A stretch of 64,000 bases of DNA, taken from positions 20,143 to 84,142 of the forward strand of contig NZ_FOUI01000014.1 in the NCBI RefSeq assembly GCF_900114825.1, given 5' to 3'. Below, piece after piece: positions 46,838 to 57,011 of this stretch. The stretch comes from Halopseudomonas yangmingensis. GTDB lineage: Bacteria; Pseudomonadota; Gammaproteobacteria; Pseudomonadales; Pseudomonadaceae. The position numbers and the translations under genes are program-made. How positions within the stretch are numbered: the stretch's first letter is position 1; every line of letters begins with the position of its first letter. Under the pieces are notes generated by a model. That model did no database searches. It was not told where the DNA came from and was given only the letters and a program-made list of their open reading frames with translations.

Positions 46838-47323
46838 TTATAAGTTTTGATCCAGCAGGGCCGCCAGCTGTTCAGCCTCCGCTTCATTGAACACCCGCAC
46901 CCCGGCCTGGCGCAACGCGGCGGCGGTGACGCCCTCGCCATCCACCAGTTGCCCGGCAAAGCGGCCATCGTAGGTCTGCCGGTTGCCGCAGGACGGGCTG
47001 CGCGCCTTCAGCAGGGCAAAGCGGACACCCTGCTCGGCTGCCAGCTGGCAGGCCCGCGCAGCACCTCGCAGAAAGGCACCGGTGACATCCTCACCATCGA
47101 CCGTGTGCACCGGAATCAGCCCAGCCAGCACCGCAGCCCCCTGCCCGCCGGGCACTTCCGCCGGGCGCCGTGGCACCGGCAACCCGCCGGCCACCTCGGG
47201 ACAGAATGACAGCAGACGCCCTTCGGACTGCCAGCGCAGCAGCAGCGCCGACATGGCAAAGCGGCCACCGTCGTAGCGGACCGCCTCACCGAGCAGGCAA
47301 CTGCTCACCAGAACCCTCTCCAT
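46838..47323 (-). CDS. DUF523-family protein
   Basis: 161 residues. Conserved cysteine motifs VSSCLLGEAVRYDG (N-terminal) and ARSPSCG (about 115) of the DUF523/YbbK family; the cysteines suggest metal or thiol chemistry, but function is unknown. Start 47323 because GGGGGG precedes it; an earlier in-frame GTG-type start is less likely. Confidence 0.88.
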   Translation of the reverse strand: MERVLVSSCLLGEAVRYDGGRFAMSALLLRWQSEGRLLSFCPEVAGGLPVPRRPAEVPGGQGAAVLAGLIPVHTVDGEDVTGAFLRGAARACQLAAEQGVRFALLKARSPSCGNRQTYDGRFAGQLVDGEGVTAAALRQAGVRVFNEAEAEQLAALLDQNL

Positions 47324-47346
47324 CCGTCCCCCCAGCCATAGGCCTG

Positions 47347-47985
47347 TTACCACTGTAGCGGATTGTCCGGGCGGCGGCGGAACCAGCCGGTCAGGCTGGC
47401 GCGCTCGGCCTGTGCCGGCAACACCTCGTGCAGGATACGATCACTCATAAAGACCACCATGGTGCCCGATAACGGCTGCACATCCAGCGTCTGCTCCGGC
47501 AGATGCAAGCGCAGCTGGCCACCCAGCTCAGGACTCCAGCCGCTGTTCAGGTAGCTGACCAGCGTCACAGTGCGCAACGGGCTGTCACGAAAGCGGTCCA
47601 GGTGCGTGCGGTAGCCACTGCCCGGCGGATACAGTGCATAGTGGGTCTCGAAACTCTCCAACCCGAGGAACAGGCTGCGATTCAGCGCCTCGCGCAGGCT
47701 GTCGGCCAGTTGCAGGTAGGCCTGTTGCGCCGGATGCGGCGGGCATTGCTCCAGCCAGCGGGTATGATCGCCGCGGATTTCACTGATCACCTGCTCGTCA
47801 CTGCCGCGCCCAATCGCCGCCGGGGTCAGCGCATCACTCTGCCACAACCAGCGACAACGCTGCTCCAGCGCCTGTGCCAGCGGCGCCGGCAGCAGACCGG
47901 GACACACCGACCAGCCGCGCTGCACCAGATCGTCGACCACGGCATCAAAGGCCGCCGTCTCGGGCAAACGGAACTCGCTCATCAT
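47347..47985 (-). CDS. 2-oxoglutarate/Fe(II)-dependent oxygenase
   Basis: 212 residues, prolyl-hydroxylase-like cupin. The iron site is HLDRF (His and Asp, near 145) and the distal His in RILHEVLP near 190; the 2-oxoglutarate Arg is in LTGWFRRR. No signal peptide. Target unknown; relatives hydroxylate protein or small-molecule substrates. Two ATG codons (47985/47982) are possible. Confidence 0.87.
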   Translation of the reverse strand: MMSEFRLPETAAFDAVVDDLVQRGWSVCPGLLPAPLAQALEQRCRWLWQSDALTPAAIGRGSDEQVISEIRGDHTRWLEQCPPHPAQQAYLQLADSLREALNRSLFLGLESFETHYALYPPGSGYRTHLDRFRDSPLRTVTLVSYLNSGWSPELGGQLRLHLPEQTLDVQPLSGTMVVFMSDRILHEVLPAQAERASLTGWFRRRPDNPLQW

Positions 47986-48164
47986 GGATGTACTCAAAGG
48001 GGACAGACAGCAATGCTGCGCGTCGAAGCAGCCGGTCGGACGACAGGGCCGGCTTCGCGCGGGAGGCCGCGCATTGTAGCGCTTTGCCGTGCATCGACAA
48101 GCCCCCTCGGCTGCGGCACACTCGCCACCCCGCAGCCCCACCCTTTCCGGAGATTGACTGCACC

Positions 48165-48902
48165 ATGCCATTGTTCACACGCTTCGCCGGACCAACTCTC
48201 GGCGGCCTGCTGCTGTGCCTCTTCAGCCTGGCTACGCACGCCGACCTTTACCGTGACTCAGGCATGCAGCGCCACCAGGAGCACTTCCAGATAGCCTTGA
48301 AACAGGCGCAGCAGCGTTATCTGGGCGTTCTGCCGGAGAGCCTGCGCCAGCCGCTGGAACAGCGCAGCCGGCAGCGCTTCGAGCCAGAGGGTATGCACCA
48401 ACGTGCCCAAGCGCGCCTTGCCGTGGCACTGGACACGCAAACCGAACAAAAGGCCCACGCTTTCTACACCAGCGAACTGGGCCGCAAAATTGTCGGTCTG
48501 GAAACCAAAGCCACCTCGAGCACAGGCATCCGCGCCCTACAGCAACGCACAGCCAGGCCCGCCGTACCGGCGACCCGTCAGGCTCTGTTGCAGCGTCTGG
48601 GAGAACGATTGCCGGTGGTCGAACTGGGTGTTGAAGCCGGCGTGGCGATAGGTTCGCTGGCGGTACAAGGCGCCAATGACCTGTTGGGCGGGCTGCTGCA
48701 GATTCCGACACAGAGCCTGGATGGCCAGCGCCAGCGCTTGCGTGGCGAACTGCAGGCCAACCTCCCGGACAGCCTGGCACAGGTCTATGCGCCGCTCAGC
48801 GACCAGGAGCTGATCAACTATCTTGGCTGGGCCGAATCCGAGGCTGGACAGCAGTTCCTCTCGGCGGTCGAACTGGCCGCCCGCGAGGCACTCAATCCCT
48901 GA
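48165..48902 (+). CDS. DUF2059-type periplasmic protein
   Basis: 245 residues with a signal peptide (1-26, ending ATHADLY). The helical DUF2059 region includes AFYTSELGRKIVGLE near 105. Periplasmic, function unknown. The 3' end overlaps the convergent hydrolase gene by 11 bases. A GGAG lies rather far (12 bases) from the ATG. Confidence 0.78.
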   Translation: MPLFTRFAGPTLGGLLLCLFSLATHADLYRDSGMQRHQEHFQIALKQAQQRYLGVLPESLRQPLEQRSRQRFEPEGMHQRAQARLAVALDTQTEQKAHAFYTSELGRKIVGLETKATSSTGIRALQQRTARPAVPATRQALLQRLGERLPVVELGVEAGVAIGSLAVQGANDLLGGLLQIPTQSLDGQRQRLRGELQANLPDSLAQVYAPLSDQELINYLGWAESEAGQQFLSAVELAAREALNP

Positions 48903-49830
48903 GCTGCAGTTTGCCTTCGAGCCACTGCAAATAGTGCCCACGCAGGCTGTCCTGCTCATTCACCAGGTGGTGGCGGGCTTGCGGCAGCAGAAATGACTCA
49001 ATACCGGCAAACTTGCTTTCGAGCACCTGCAAGTTGTAGTGCCAGTCAACCGTGCCATCCTGTTCGCCCTGCACGACCAGCGGCGCGTGGGCAACCGCGC
49101 CGGCCATCTCGATCCGGGGAATCCACTGTTCCAGCGCGCGTAGCCAGGCCACTGGCAATACCCGTGACTGCAGCGGGTCCTGCTCGCGAATAAACTGCAA
49201 AAAAGCCTGATCGCCTGAGTTATCGGTAAATCGCCGCTCTAGCTGGCGGGTAAAATGGCCAAGTACTTTCAGCCCCATACGCGACCAGCCCCACTGCCGA
49301 GGACGCACCAGCGGCGCCATCAAGACCGTTTGCGCCCACTGCTCGAGCAAACTGCCATGCAGCAGGCGGTCGACAAGAATGGCCCCGCCGGTACTCTGGC
49401 CAAGCAGATGCCAGGGCGCCGGCAGCTGCCACAGGGCAGCCTCCCGCAGCACCACATCCAACGCCTGCTGATACTCGCTAAAGCAGTCAATGCTGGCACG
49501 CGCGCCACTCGACAAACCATGCCCCGGCAGATCAAAAGCAAGCACCGCCAGACGCCTGCCCAGCGCCCATTCGATCAGGTGCCGGTACAGGCCCATATGG
49601 TCGAAATAGCCATGCAGGATGATCAGCGTGCCGCGCGCCTGCGGCGGCCGCCAGACCTGCACGGCCAGCGAGCCATGCCCGGCATCTACCTGTCCCAGAT
49701 GCTGGCTGGCACGCTCACTGAAGTCGATGCCGTAGTAGCCGGCATAGCGCTGCGCCTGCTGATCCAGCGGGCGTTGCAGGTCCAGTGCTGGCAACTGTTG
49801 CGCCAGCCGTTCTATCAGGGCGTGATCCAT
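48892..49830 (-). CDS. Alpha/beta hydrolase (monoacylglycerol-lipase-like)
   Basis: 312 residues, Hydrolase_4 type. Oxyanion motif LIILHGYFDHMG, nucleophile elbow LLGQSTGGAI (Gln instead of His in the usual GHSMG-like pattern), Asp in VQGEQDGTVDW and His in ARHHLVNE. Start 49830 is followed by the catalytic domain but has no clear Shine-Dalgarno. Divergent from glcB. Substrate unknown. Confidence 0.85.
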   Translation of the reverse strand: MDHALIERLAQQLPALDLQRPLDQQAQRYAGYYGIDFSERASQHLGQVDAGHGSLAVQVWRPPQARGTLIILHGYFDHMGLYRHLIEWALGRRLAVLAFDLPGHGLSSGARASIDCFSEYQQALDVVLREAALWQLPAPWHLLGQSTGGAILVDRLLHGSLLEQWAQTVLMAPLVRPRQWGWSRMGLKVLGHFTRQLERRFTDNSGDQAFLQFIREQDPLQSRVLPVAWLRALEQWIPRIEMAGAVAHAPLVVQGEQDGTVDWHYNLQVLESKFAGIESFLLPQARHHLVNEQDSLRGHYLQWLEGKLQLRD

Positions 49831-49995
49831 GGAAAATCCATACAGGGGAAGAGAGACACAACAGACGTCAGCAGGCACAGATTTCCATGTGACGGGCATG
49901 ATTTGCAACCGATCATCGTGTAACATGCTGCGTCTCCAGAATCCACCCCCTGCTGCAGCTTGCCGCAGGAATGTCTCAAGAGTGAGGGATTTTCC

Positions 49996-52173
49996 ATGAC
50001 TCAACGCGTCCAGGTCGGCAGTCTGCAGGTTGCCAAGGTTCTCCACGATTTCATCAACGAGCGCGCCATCCCCGGCAGCGGCGTGGATGCCCAGGCCTTC
50101 TGGGCCGGCCTGGAAGCCCTGATCAACGATCTGGCACCGAAGAATCGTGCCCTGCTGACCAAGCGCGACGAGTTGCAGGCAAAGATCGACGCCTGGCATC
50201 AGGCACGTGCCGGCCAGCCGCACAACCACGCCGAATACAAGGCATTCTTGCAGGAAATCGGCTATCTGCTGCCCGAGCCGGCCGATTTCCAGGCCACCAC
50301 GCAGAGTGTTGACGAGGAAATCGCCACCCTCGCCGGCCCGCAGCTGGTGGTGCCGGTGATGAACGCCCGCTTTGCCCTGAACGCCGCCAACGCCCGCTGG
50401 GGTTCGCTGTACGATGCGCTGTACGGCACCGACGCGATTTCCGAGGACGGCGGCGCCACCAAGGGTCCAGGCTACAACGAGATACGCGGCAACAAGGTGA
50501 TTGCCTTTGCCCGCAACTTCCTGAACGAAGCAGCACCGCTGGCCAGCGGCTCGCACCTCGACTCAACCGCCTATGTGATCCGCGATGGCCAGCTGCTGGT
50601 CAGCCTGAAGGACGGCAGCCAGACCGGCCTGCGTAACCCGGCACAGCTGGTTGGCTTCGTCGGCAACCCGGCCGAACCACAGGGCGTGCTGCTGAAGAAC
50701 AACGGCTTGCACTTCGAAATCCAGGTCGACCCGACCAGCAATGTCGGCCAGACCGACCCGGCCGGCATCAAGGACATCCTGATGGAATCGGCGCTGACCA
50801 CCATCATGGACTGCGAGGACTCGGTGGCCGCCGTGGATGCCGAGGACAAGGTAGTGGTCTACGGCAACTGGCTGGGCCTGATGCAGGGCAATCTGGCGGA
50901 AAGCGTCAGCAAGGGCGGCAGCACCTTCACCCGTACCATGAACCCGGACCGCGAATACACCGCAGTCGATGGCTCGACGCTGACCCTGCATGGCCGTTCC
51001 ATGCTGTTCGTGCGTAACGTTGGCCACCTGATGACCAACGAGGCAATCCTCGACAAGGACGGCAACGAAGTGCCGGAAGGCATCATGGATGGCGCAGTCA
51101 CCAGCCTGATCGCCCTGCACAACCTGAATGGCAACACCACCCGCAAGAACACCCGCTGCGGTTCGGTTTACATCGTCAAGCCGAAGATGCACGGCCCGGA
51201 AGAAGTCGCCTTCACCACCGAGCTGTTCGGTCGCGTCGAAGACATGCTGGGCATGGCCCGCAACACCCTGAAGGTCGGCATCATGGACGAGGAGCGCCGC
51301 ACCACGGTCAACCTCAAGGCCTGCATCAAGGCCGCCAGCGAGCGCGTGGTGTTCATCAACACCGGCTTCCTTGACCGTACCGGGGACGAAATCCACACCT
51401 CGATGGAGGCCGGTGCCTTCATTCGCAAGGGTGACATCAAGGGCGCCCGCTGGATCGGTGCCTACGAGAACAACAACGTCGATATCGGTCTGGCCACCGG
51501 TCTCAAGGGCCGCGCGCAGATCGGCAAGGGCATGTGGGCGATGCCGGACCTGATGGCCGCCATGCTCGAGCAGAAGATCGGTCACCCGATGGCCGGTGCC
51601 AACACCGCCTGGGTACCCTCGCCGACCGCTGCCACCCTGCACGCCCTGCACTACCACAAGGTCAACGTGGCCGAGCGTCAGGCCGAACTGGCCAAGCGCG
51701 CACCGGCGTCAGTGGATGACATCCTGACCATCCCGCTGGCGGAAAATACCAACTGGTCTGCGCAGGAAATCCAGCAGGAGCTGGACAACAACGTACAGGG
51801 CATTCTTGGCTACGTGGTGCGCTGGATCGACCAGGGTGTCGGCTGCTCGAAGGTGCCGGATATCAACGATATCGGCCTGATGGAAGACCGCGCTACCCTG
51901 CGCATCTCCAGCCAGCACATCGCCAACTGGCTGCGTCACGGCATCTGCAGCGAGACCCAGGTGATGGAGACCTTCAAGCGCATGGCACCGGTGGTCGATC
52001 GGCAAAATGCCAGTGACCCGGCCTACCGTCCGATGGCGCCGAACGTCGACGACAGCGTGGCCTTCCAGGCCGCCGTGGAGCTCTGCATCGAGGGTTGCAA
52101 GCAGCCCAACGGCTACACCGAGCCGGTCCTGCACCGCCGTCGCCGCGAGTTCAAGGCCAAGTTCGGCTGCTAA
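49996..52173 (+). CDS. glcB: Malate synthase G
   Basis: Condenses glyoxylate and acetyl-CoA to malate. 725 residues, the exact length of P. aeruginosa GlcB. Mg-site and catalytic regions appear in [37 protein letters not shown] and [23 protein letters not shown] ribosome site. Followed by a strong terminator, so it is probably monocistronic. Confidence 0.97.
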   Translation: MTQRVQVGSLQVAKVLHDFINERAIPGSGVDAQAFWAGLEALINDLAPKNRALLTKRDELQAKIDAWHQARAGQPHNHAEYKAFLQEIGYLLPEPADFQATTQSVDEEIATLAGPQLVVPVMNARFALNAANARWGSLYDALYGTDAISEDGGATKGPGYNEIRGNKVIAFARNFLNEAAPLASGSHLDSTAYVIRDGQLLVSLKDGSQTGLRNPAQLVGFVGNPAEPQGVLLKNNGLHFEIQVDPTSNVGQTDPAGIKDILMESALTTIMDCEDSVAAVDAEDKVVVYGNWLGLMQGNLAESVSKGGSTFTRTMNPDREYTAVDGSTLTLHGRSMLFVRNVGHLMTNEAILDKDGNEVPEGIMDGAVTSLIALHNLNGNTTRKNTRCGSVYIVKPKMHGPEEVAFTTELFGRVEDMLGMARNTLKVGIMDEERRTTVNLKACIKAASERVVFINTGFLDRTGDEIHTSMEAGAFIRKGDIKGARWIGAYENNNVDIGLATGLKGRAQIGKGMWAMPDLMAAMLEQKIGHPMAGANTAWVPSPTAATLHALHYHKVNVAERQAELAKRAPASVDDILTIPLAENTNWSAQEIQQELDNNVQGILGYVVRWIDQGVGCSKVPDINDIGLMEDRATLRISSQHIANWLRHGICSETQVMETFKRMAPVVDRQNASDPAYRPMAPNVDDSVAFQAAVELCIEGCKQPNGYTEPVLHRRRREFKAKFGC

Positions 52174-52188
52174 GCATCGACGCAAGAC

Positions 52189-52223
52189 AAAACCCCCGGC
52201 CAGCTTCGCTGCCCGGGGGTTTT
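52189..52223 (+). terminator. Rho-independent terminator of glcB
   Basis: Stem AAAACCCCCGG (52189-52199) pairs with CCGGGGGTTTT (52213-52223) and is followed by T residues. Confidence 0.92.
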
Positions 52224-52401
52224 TGTTGCATGTCCCCAAACAACCAAACCCTTGCGGCACAGCAAACCCATCTATTTGACCAAAGCCAGCTCCTCGACTA
52301 ACTTTTTCGAGCCTATTGTCGATTTTGTCTTATTAGTAACCTTTTAATACAAATGACAGCAATTGCGCCTTTATCAACAATTACAAGAATGAGGCAAGGC
52401 C

Positions 52402-54276
52402 ATGCCGCAACCCACTGCACTATTCAGACAACATCGCCCCTACTCCCTGCCACTGCTCGGACTGGTGGTTACCGCTCTCTCCGGCTGTCTCTCCGGTGGC
52501 GGTTCAGGAAGCACCAACAGCCTGGAGACCGGTATCTTTATTGACAGCCCGGTAAGCGGACTGGAATACCGCACCGCCAGCCGCGAGGGGGTTACCAATG
52601 CCGATGGTGCTTTCAGCTATCGCCGGGGTGAAACCCTGACCTTCAGTCTGGGCGGCGTGGAACTGGGCAGTGCTGCGGGTCAGTCATTGCTGTCACCACT
52701 GGACCTGGTCAACCACGCCGATGACAGCAGCCATACAGCAGCCATCAACATTACCCGGTTGCTGCAGACTCTGGATGCCGATGGCAATCTGAACAATGGA
52801 ATACAGTTGGAGGCAGCCGTAAAGGATGCGATTCGTAATCACATCTCGAGCACCCCTGGTTTCCAGATTGATTTCAATGACAACACGGCATTCGAAGATT
52901 CGCTTGCAGACCTGCTTGATCAACTCAACAGCGCCAGCGCATTTGCCAATGGCCCTCGAAATCTGCGCCAGCGTCTGGCCGCCTGGCTGCACCTGCAGGA
53001 CTCCCTGGATGCGGCCGATGGCAAGGGCATCGATTTCAACAAGCGTCCGGTAATCTTCGTTCATGGCGGTGCCGGTTCTGCCTCGCAATTCGAGTCCCAG
53101 GCCCAGCGTTTCATTGCCAATGGCTACCCCCGCAGCCACCTGGCCACCTACGAGTACAACACCAGCCCGCCGGACTTTACCCTGACCACCACGGAACTGG
53201 ATGCAGCCATCGATGCCCTGCGTCAGGCCACCGGCTTCGACCAGGTCAACCTGATGGGACACTCCATGGGTACCGAAGTCAGTCGCTTGTACCTTGCAGA
53301 TCCAGCACGGGCGACCAAGGTTGCAGCCTATATCAACCTCGACGGTCGTCCCGGTGACAGCCCGCCTGGTGATGTACCAAATCTGGTGTTGTGGGGGCAG
53401 TACGTTGACCAATCCGTCACCGGTGCCGAAAACGTCTATCCACCTGAAGAGGATCCGGTAGGGCACATTGAGGTAGCCACCTCGGCAGACTCCTTTGCAC
53501 GCATGCATGCATTCTTCAATGCCGGCGCTGCCCCTGCCACTACAGTTATCCCCGTCAACAGTGGTGACCAGGTGTGGATTGCCGGACGCGCCAACCTGTT
53601 TCCTGCCAACAGCGGAGCACTGGGAACAGTACTGGAAGTCAGCGAAGTTGATCCTGCTACAGGACGCGCACTGACTGACCTCCCGGCACACAGCCAGACA
53701 ATCGCCAGCGATGGCCACTGGGGCCCGTTTGCCATCAACCGTGGCGGTAGCTATGAGTTCGTCCTGCGTCGTCCGGGCGTGGCCAATGCCGATCACTACT
53801 TCTACCGCGAGCCCTACCAGACAGACAGCTATCAGATCCGGCTCAACACCTCAGCCCCAGGTACCGGTGTCGGTGCACTGCTGGCCCGCAGCGCCAACCA
53901 CAGCAACCTGAGCATCAGCCGTGACATGGAGCTCTGGGGTGACCAGGGGGAGCGCAATGACCAGCTGCGGGTCAATGGCATCAATGTGGTAACTCCGCAA
54001 ACAGGCCCCCTGCTCAAGCGCCTGAGCAATATATTCCTGCATGACCGCAATACCGACGGCGTCAGCAATCTGCTAATGGCCGACCCGGTATTCCATGCCA
54101 TTCCATTTATGTCGGGACTGGACATGCATATTCCCGGTACGCTCGAGCCTGACGGGGTAATTGCCATCGAACTGACCTCCCGCCGTGGCGGCGCCGTACA
54201 GCGCATCAATGTGCCCAACTGGGCATCCAGCAAGGTGCGCTCCATATCGGTACATTTCCGCGATTACACCGACTGA
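52402..54276 (+). CDS. Lipoprotein lipase of the AFL (Archaeoglobus lipase) type
   Basis: 624 residues. Lipobox LSGC at Cys29 followed by a Gly/Ser linker. N-terminal beta domain (about 42-200), alpha/beta hydrolase (about 210-370) with GGAGSASQFESQ and nucleophile Ser288 in MGHSMGTE, then a C-terminal beta-barrel (about 375-624). Stretches such as ANGYP, NGINVVTP, HAIPFMSGLDM and the ending VHFRDY match the A. fulgidus lipase AFL that I remember, including its lipid-binding domain. Probably anchored in the outer membrane. GAGG ribosome site. The upstream 110 bases are unusually AT-rich. Confidence 0.85.
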   Translation: MPQPTALFRQHRPYSLPLLGLVVTALSGCLSGGGSGSTNSLETGIFIDSPVSGLEYRTASREGVTNADGAFSYRRGETLTFSLGGVELGSAAGQSLLSPLDLVNHADDSSHTAAINITRLLQTLDADGNLNNGIQLEAAVKDAIRNHISSTPGFQIDFNDNTAFEDSLADLLDQLNSASAFANGPRNLRQRLAAWLHLQDSLDAADGKGIDFNKRPVIFVHGGAGSASQFESQAQRFIANGYPRSHLATYEYNTSPPDFTLTTTELDAAIDALRQATGFDQVNLMGHSMGTEVSRLYLADPARATKVAAYINLDGRPGDSPPGDVPNLVLWGQYVDQSVTGAENVYPPEEDPVGHIEVATSADSFARMHAFFNAGAAPATTVIPVNSGDQVWIAGRANLFPANSGALGTVLEVSEVDPATGRALTDLPAHSQTIASDGHWGPFAINRGGSYEFVLRRPGVANADHYFYREPYQTDSYQIRLNTSAPGTGVGALLARSANHSNLSISRDMELWGDQGERNDQLRVNGINVVTPQTGPLLKRLSNIFLHDRNTDGVSNLLMADPVFHAIPFMSGLDMHIPGTLEPDGVIAIELTSRRGGAVQRINVPNWASSKVRSISVHFRDYTD

Positions 54277-54286
54277 CGCGGCCGTA

Positions 54287-54326
54287 CGGCGATCAGCCTG
54301 CGAAGACACTCACAGGCTGATCGCCG
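54287..54326 (+). terminator. Hairpin after the lipase gene
   Basis: 14-base perfect inverted repeat (54287-54300 with 54313-54326), 12-base loop, 10 bases after the stop. The following GGTTTC gives only a weak T tract. The rest of the gap to 54529 holds no gene that I can support. Confidence 0.7.
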
Positions 54327-54529
54327 GGTTTCACTGCCACCCGTTGGCCAGCAGGCGGTGTGCTGCAACGGGCTATTCCAGCCTTCTCCGAATCGAAACG
54401 TTTCCAGGCAGCTAGCTGCGACAACCTGTCGCGGATCTTGCGGCGCCAGCCATTGCCGCTTGTCTAACCGGTTGCGCTGCTGCACAGTGACGGCACTCGT
54501 TTGACCTGATTCCCAAGGGACTACTGCTG

Positions 54530-54991
54530 ATGAAGAATGTCGGCCTGCTGTTTATCATTACCGGCTCACTGTTTCTCGCCCTGCTCGGCATCATGTTCTG
54601 GATAGAACACCAGCCACTGGCACGCGAGGGACGCATCGCCAGCTTTGAAGTAATCGAGCATATCGAACTGAAACGCGCCGCCGGCGGCCAGACACACTCA
54701 CTGGTAGTTCGCCTGCCTCACTCACCGGCAGATCTTGAAGTGCCGACGTCGGTCAGGGCCGACTATGCCGAGCGTTTTCCGGTAGGCAGCAGGGTGAACC
54801 TGTTCCACAGCCCTGCCGATCCCTTCAAGAACAGAGCCGGTGACAAGGTCGACCAGGTCGCCGCCGGAGAACTGAACCCACAGGCGCTTCTGGAAGATGA
54901 GCGGCGCCTGGCAGGACAGGTAGCCATGCTGGGTGGCAGCATAGTGCTGTTGGGAATGCTGCTTATGCTGTTCAGCCGACGCCGCAACTGA
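54530..54991 (+). CDS. DUF3592-like membrane protein
   Basis: 153 residues with an N-terminal membrane segment (4-24), an extracytoplasmic domain (about 30-125) and a C-terminal membrane segment (130-148) ending in RRRN. Topology and the motif GSRVNLFHSPADPFKN resemble DUF3592 proteins. Function unknown. Its stop faces that of the next gene with one base between. Confidence 0.68.
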   Translation: MKNVGLLFIITGSLFLALLGIMFWIEHQPLAREGRIASFEVIEHIELKRAAGGQTHSLVVRLPHSPADLEVPTSVRADYAERFPVGSRVNLFHSPADPFKNRAGDKVDQVAAGELNPQALLEDERRLAGQVAMLGGSIVLLGMLLMLFSRRRN

Positions 54992-54992
54992 G

Positions 54993-55574
54993 TCAACGAC
55001 AGGGACCATGCCCTGTCTGAGCCCAGCGTACCGCATGAAGCTGCGGATGCTGATCTACCGGCAATGGTGCCACTACACGCCGCGCATCAAGACTGAAAAC
55101 CACCCCGCCTCCATCCGCCTCAGTCAGCCTGAGCAAGGACTGGTCAGCGCTCAATTGCCAGCGCTGATAGGCAGTACCCGTCCGACTGCGCCGCGGATTC
55201 AGATAGCCCGGAATAAATTCCCCTTCACGCATTCGGTAATCGTGGATAAAACCCTGGGGGATATCCTTTGCCTGCGGATCAAGACTGATTTCCCAGAGCT
55301 CATCCAGGGCCGGCACCAGAAGCACGAATGAATGCCGCTGTTCGGCGGCCAACAAATAAACCTTGTCTGCCGTGGCGTGAAACTGATCGGCGCTGCGCAA
55401 CGGATGCTCACGCAGCACCTGTCCGCGCGAATCCAGCAACACCAGACGAACCGGTGCACGCTCAATCGACGCCTGATACCCCGACAGGGAGGCCTGACAG
55501 GCACTATCAGCCGCCAATACCGGCATGCCCCATATGGCACAACACAACACAACAAGACGGGTAAACTGCAGCAT
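54993..55574 (-). CDS. Exported protein of unknown function
   Basis: 193 residues with a signal peptide (1-22, ending VLAAD). The mid-part (ELWEISLDPQAKDIPQGFI, then HDYRMREGEFIPGYLNPRRS) resembles a blade of cytochrome d1/NirF-like propellers as I remember them, but at this length it can be only part of such a fold. GGAG 8 bases before the ATG. Function unknown. Confidence 0.7.
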   Translation of the reverse strand: MLQFTRLVVLCCAIWGMPVLAADSACQASLSGYQASIERAPVRLVLLDSRGQVLREHPLRSADQFHATADKVYLLAAEQRHSFVLLVPALDELWEISLDPQAKDIPQGFIHDYRMREGEFIPGYLNPRRSRTGTAYQRWQLSADQSLLRLTEADGGGVVFSLDARRVVAPLPVDQHPQLHAVRWAQTGHGPCR

Positions 55575-55683
55575 CAGAACGGCTCCGCACAGGCAATCCC
55601 CAAACCATGCCAGTCGCCCGACTGCATGACAATCCCGCACGGAAAAATCGCCTGCGACCGGGACGCGCAGGCTACTGAAACGA

Positions 55684-55707
55684 CACCGGGGCCTTTCGGC
55701 CCCGGTG
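55684..55707 (-). terminator. Terminator of the polyamine operon
   Basis: CACCGGGGCC/GGCCCCGGTG stem (55684-55693, 55698-55707) with TTTC loop, located 7 bases beyond the dehydrogenase stop. The T tract on the minus strand is short. Confidence 0.7.
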
Positions 55708-55714
55708 CTGTGGA

Positions 55715-56953
55715 TCAGACGTCGAGGGCGCGATCGCCCTGATCGTCCCTGATCCGGGTCGGCAGACCCATCTCGTTGAGCAACTTGATAAACGGCTTGG
55801 GATCGAGTTCTTCAACGTTGACCATCTTCTGCACATCCCAGCTGCCGTTGGCGATCAAAATTGCGGCGGCCACCGGCGGCACGCCAGCAGTGTAGGAGAT
55901 GCCCTGGCTACCGACTTCCTGGTAGGCCTCGGCATGGTCGGCAACGTTGTAGATAAACACTTCCTTGTCCACGCCGCCCTTCTTGCCTTTGACCAGATCG
56001 CCGATGCAGGTCTTGCCGCTGTAGTTCGGTGCCAGCGAAGACGGGTCCGGCAACACCGCCTTGACCACCTTGAGCGGAACCACTTCCAGCCCCTCGGCGG
56101 TCCTGACCGGCTGCTCGGACAGCAGCCCCAGGTTTTTCAGCACGGTGAACACGTTGATGTAGTGTTCGCCAAAGCCCATCCAGAAACGTATATTCGGCAC
56201 CTTGAGGTTCTGGGACAGCGAGTGCAGCTCGTCATGCCCGGTCATATAACTGGTCTGCGTGCCGACCACCGGCAGGTCATCGGTACGCTTGACCTCGAAC
56301 ATGCTGTTCTGGGTCCACTGGCTGTTCTGCCAGGACCAGACCCGACCGGTAAACTCGCGGAAGTTGATCTCCGGATCAAAGTTGGTGGCGAAATACTTGC
56401 CATGGCTACCAGCATTGATATCGATGATGTCGATCGCGTCGACGCTGTCAAAGTAGTCGTTGACCGCCAGTGCCGCATAGGCATTCACCACACCCGGGTC
56501 GAAGCCGACACCCAGAATCGCGGTAACACCCTTCTCTGCACAGACCGCCTTGCGCTTCCATTCGTAGTTGGCATACCACGGCGGATTCTCGCAAATCTTG
56601 TCCGGATCTTCGTGAATGGCAGTATCCAGGTAGGCGGCACCGGTTTCGATGCAGGCCTGGAGTACCGACATATTGATGAAAGCCGATCCGACATTGATCA
56701 CCAGTTGCGACTGTGTCTTGTCAATCAACGCCTTGGTGGCCTCGACATCGAGCGCATCCAGGGCATGGGCTTGCAATTCACCGGCAACCTTGAGGCTGCC
56801 CTTCTCCCTAACGCTGTCGACGATCTGCTGGCACTTGTCCAGCGTCCGCGAGGCGATATGGATATCCCCCAGCACATCATTGTGCTGGGCGCACTTGTGC
56901 GCGACCACCTGGGCCACGCCACCGGCACCAACAATCAGAACGTTCTTCTTCAT
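55715..56953 (-). CDS. Carboxy(nor)spermidine dehydrogenase
   Basis: 412 residues, saccharopine-dehydrogenase family. N-terminal Rossmann motif NVLIVGAGGVAQVVAHKCA; GVGFDPGVVNAYAAL and DINAGSHGKYFATNFDPEIN are typical of carboxynorspermidine synthase. It condenses aspartate semialdehyde with a diamine (putrescine or 1,3-diaminopropane) using NADPH. GAGGAACT ribosome site. Pairs with the decarboxylase gene 58 bases upstream. Confidence 0.92.
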   Translation of the reverse strand: MKKNVLIVGAGGVAQVVAHKCAQHNDVLGDIHIASRTLDKCQQIVDSVREKGSLKVAGELQAHALDALDVEATKALIDKTQSQLVINVGSAFINMSVLQACIETGAAYLDTAIHEDPDKICENPPWYANYEWKRKAVCAEKGVTAILGVGFDPGVVNAYAALAVNDYFDSVDAIDIIDINAGSHGKYFATNFDPEINFREFTGRVWSWQNSQWTQNSMFEVKRTDDLPVVGTQTSYMTGHDELHSLSQNLKVPNIRFWMGFGEHYINVFTVLKNLGLLSEQPVRTAEGLEVVPLKVVKAVLPDPSSLAPNYSGKTCIGDLVKGKKGGVDKEVFIYNVADHAEAYQEVGSQGISYTAGVPPVAAAILIANGSWDVQKMVNVEELDPKPFIKLLNEMGLPTRIRDDQGDRALDV

Positions 56954-57011
56954 TTCAGTTCCTCGAAACGCCTCCTTGAAACAGGCCAGGAGCGAGTGGT
57001 TGGACGACACC

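Noticed and set aside
50563..51657. A 364-codon minus-strand frame opposite glcB
   Set aside because: Antisense to a full-length malate synthase with intact motifs.
54277..54529. Possible small gene between the lipase and the DUF3592-like gene
   Set aside because: Short frames have no ribosome site and overlap the inverted repeat.
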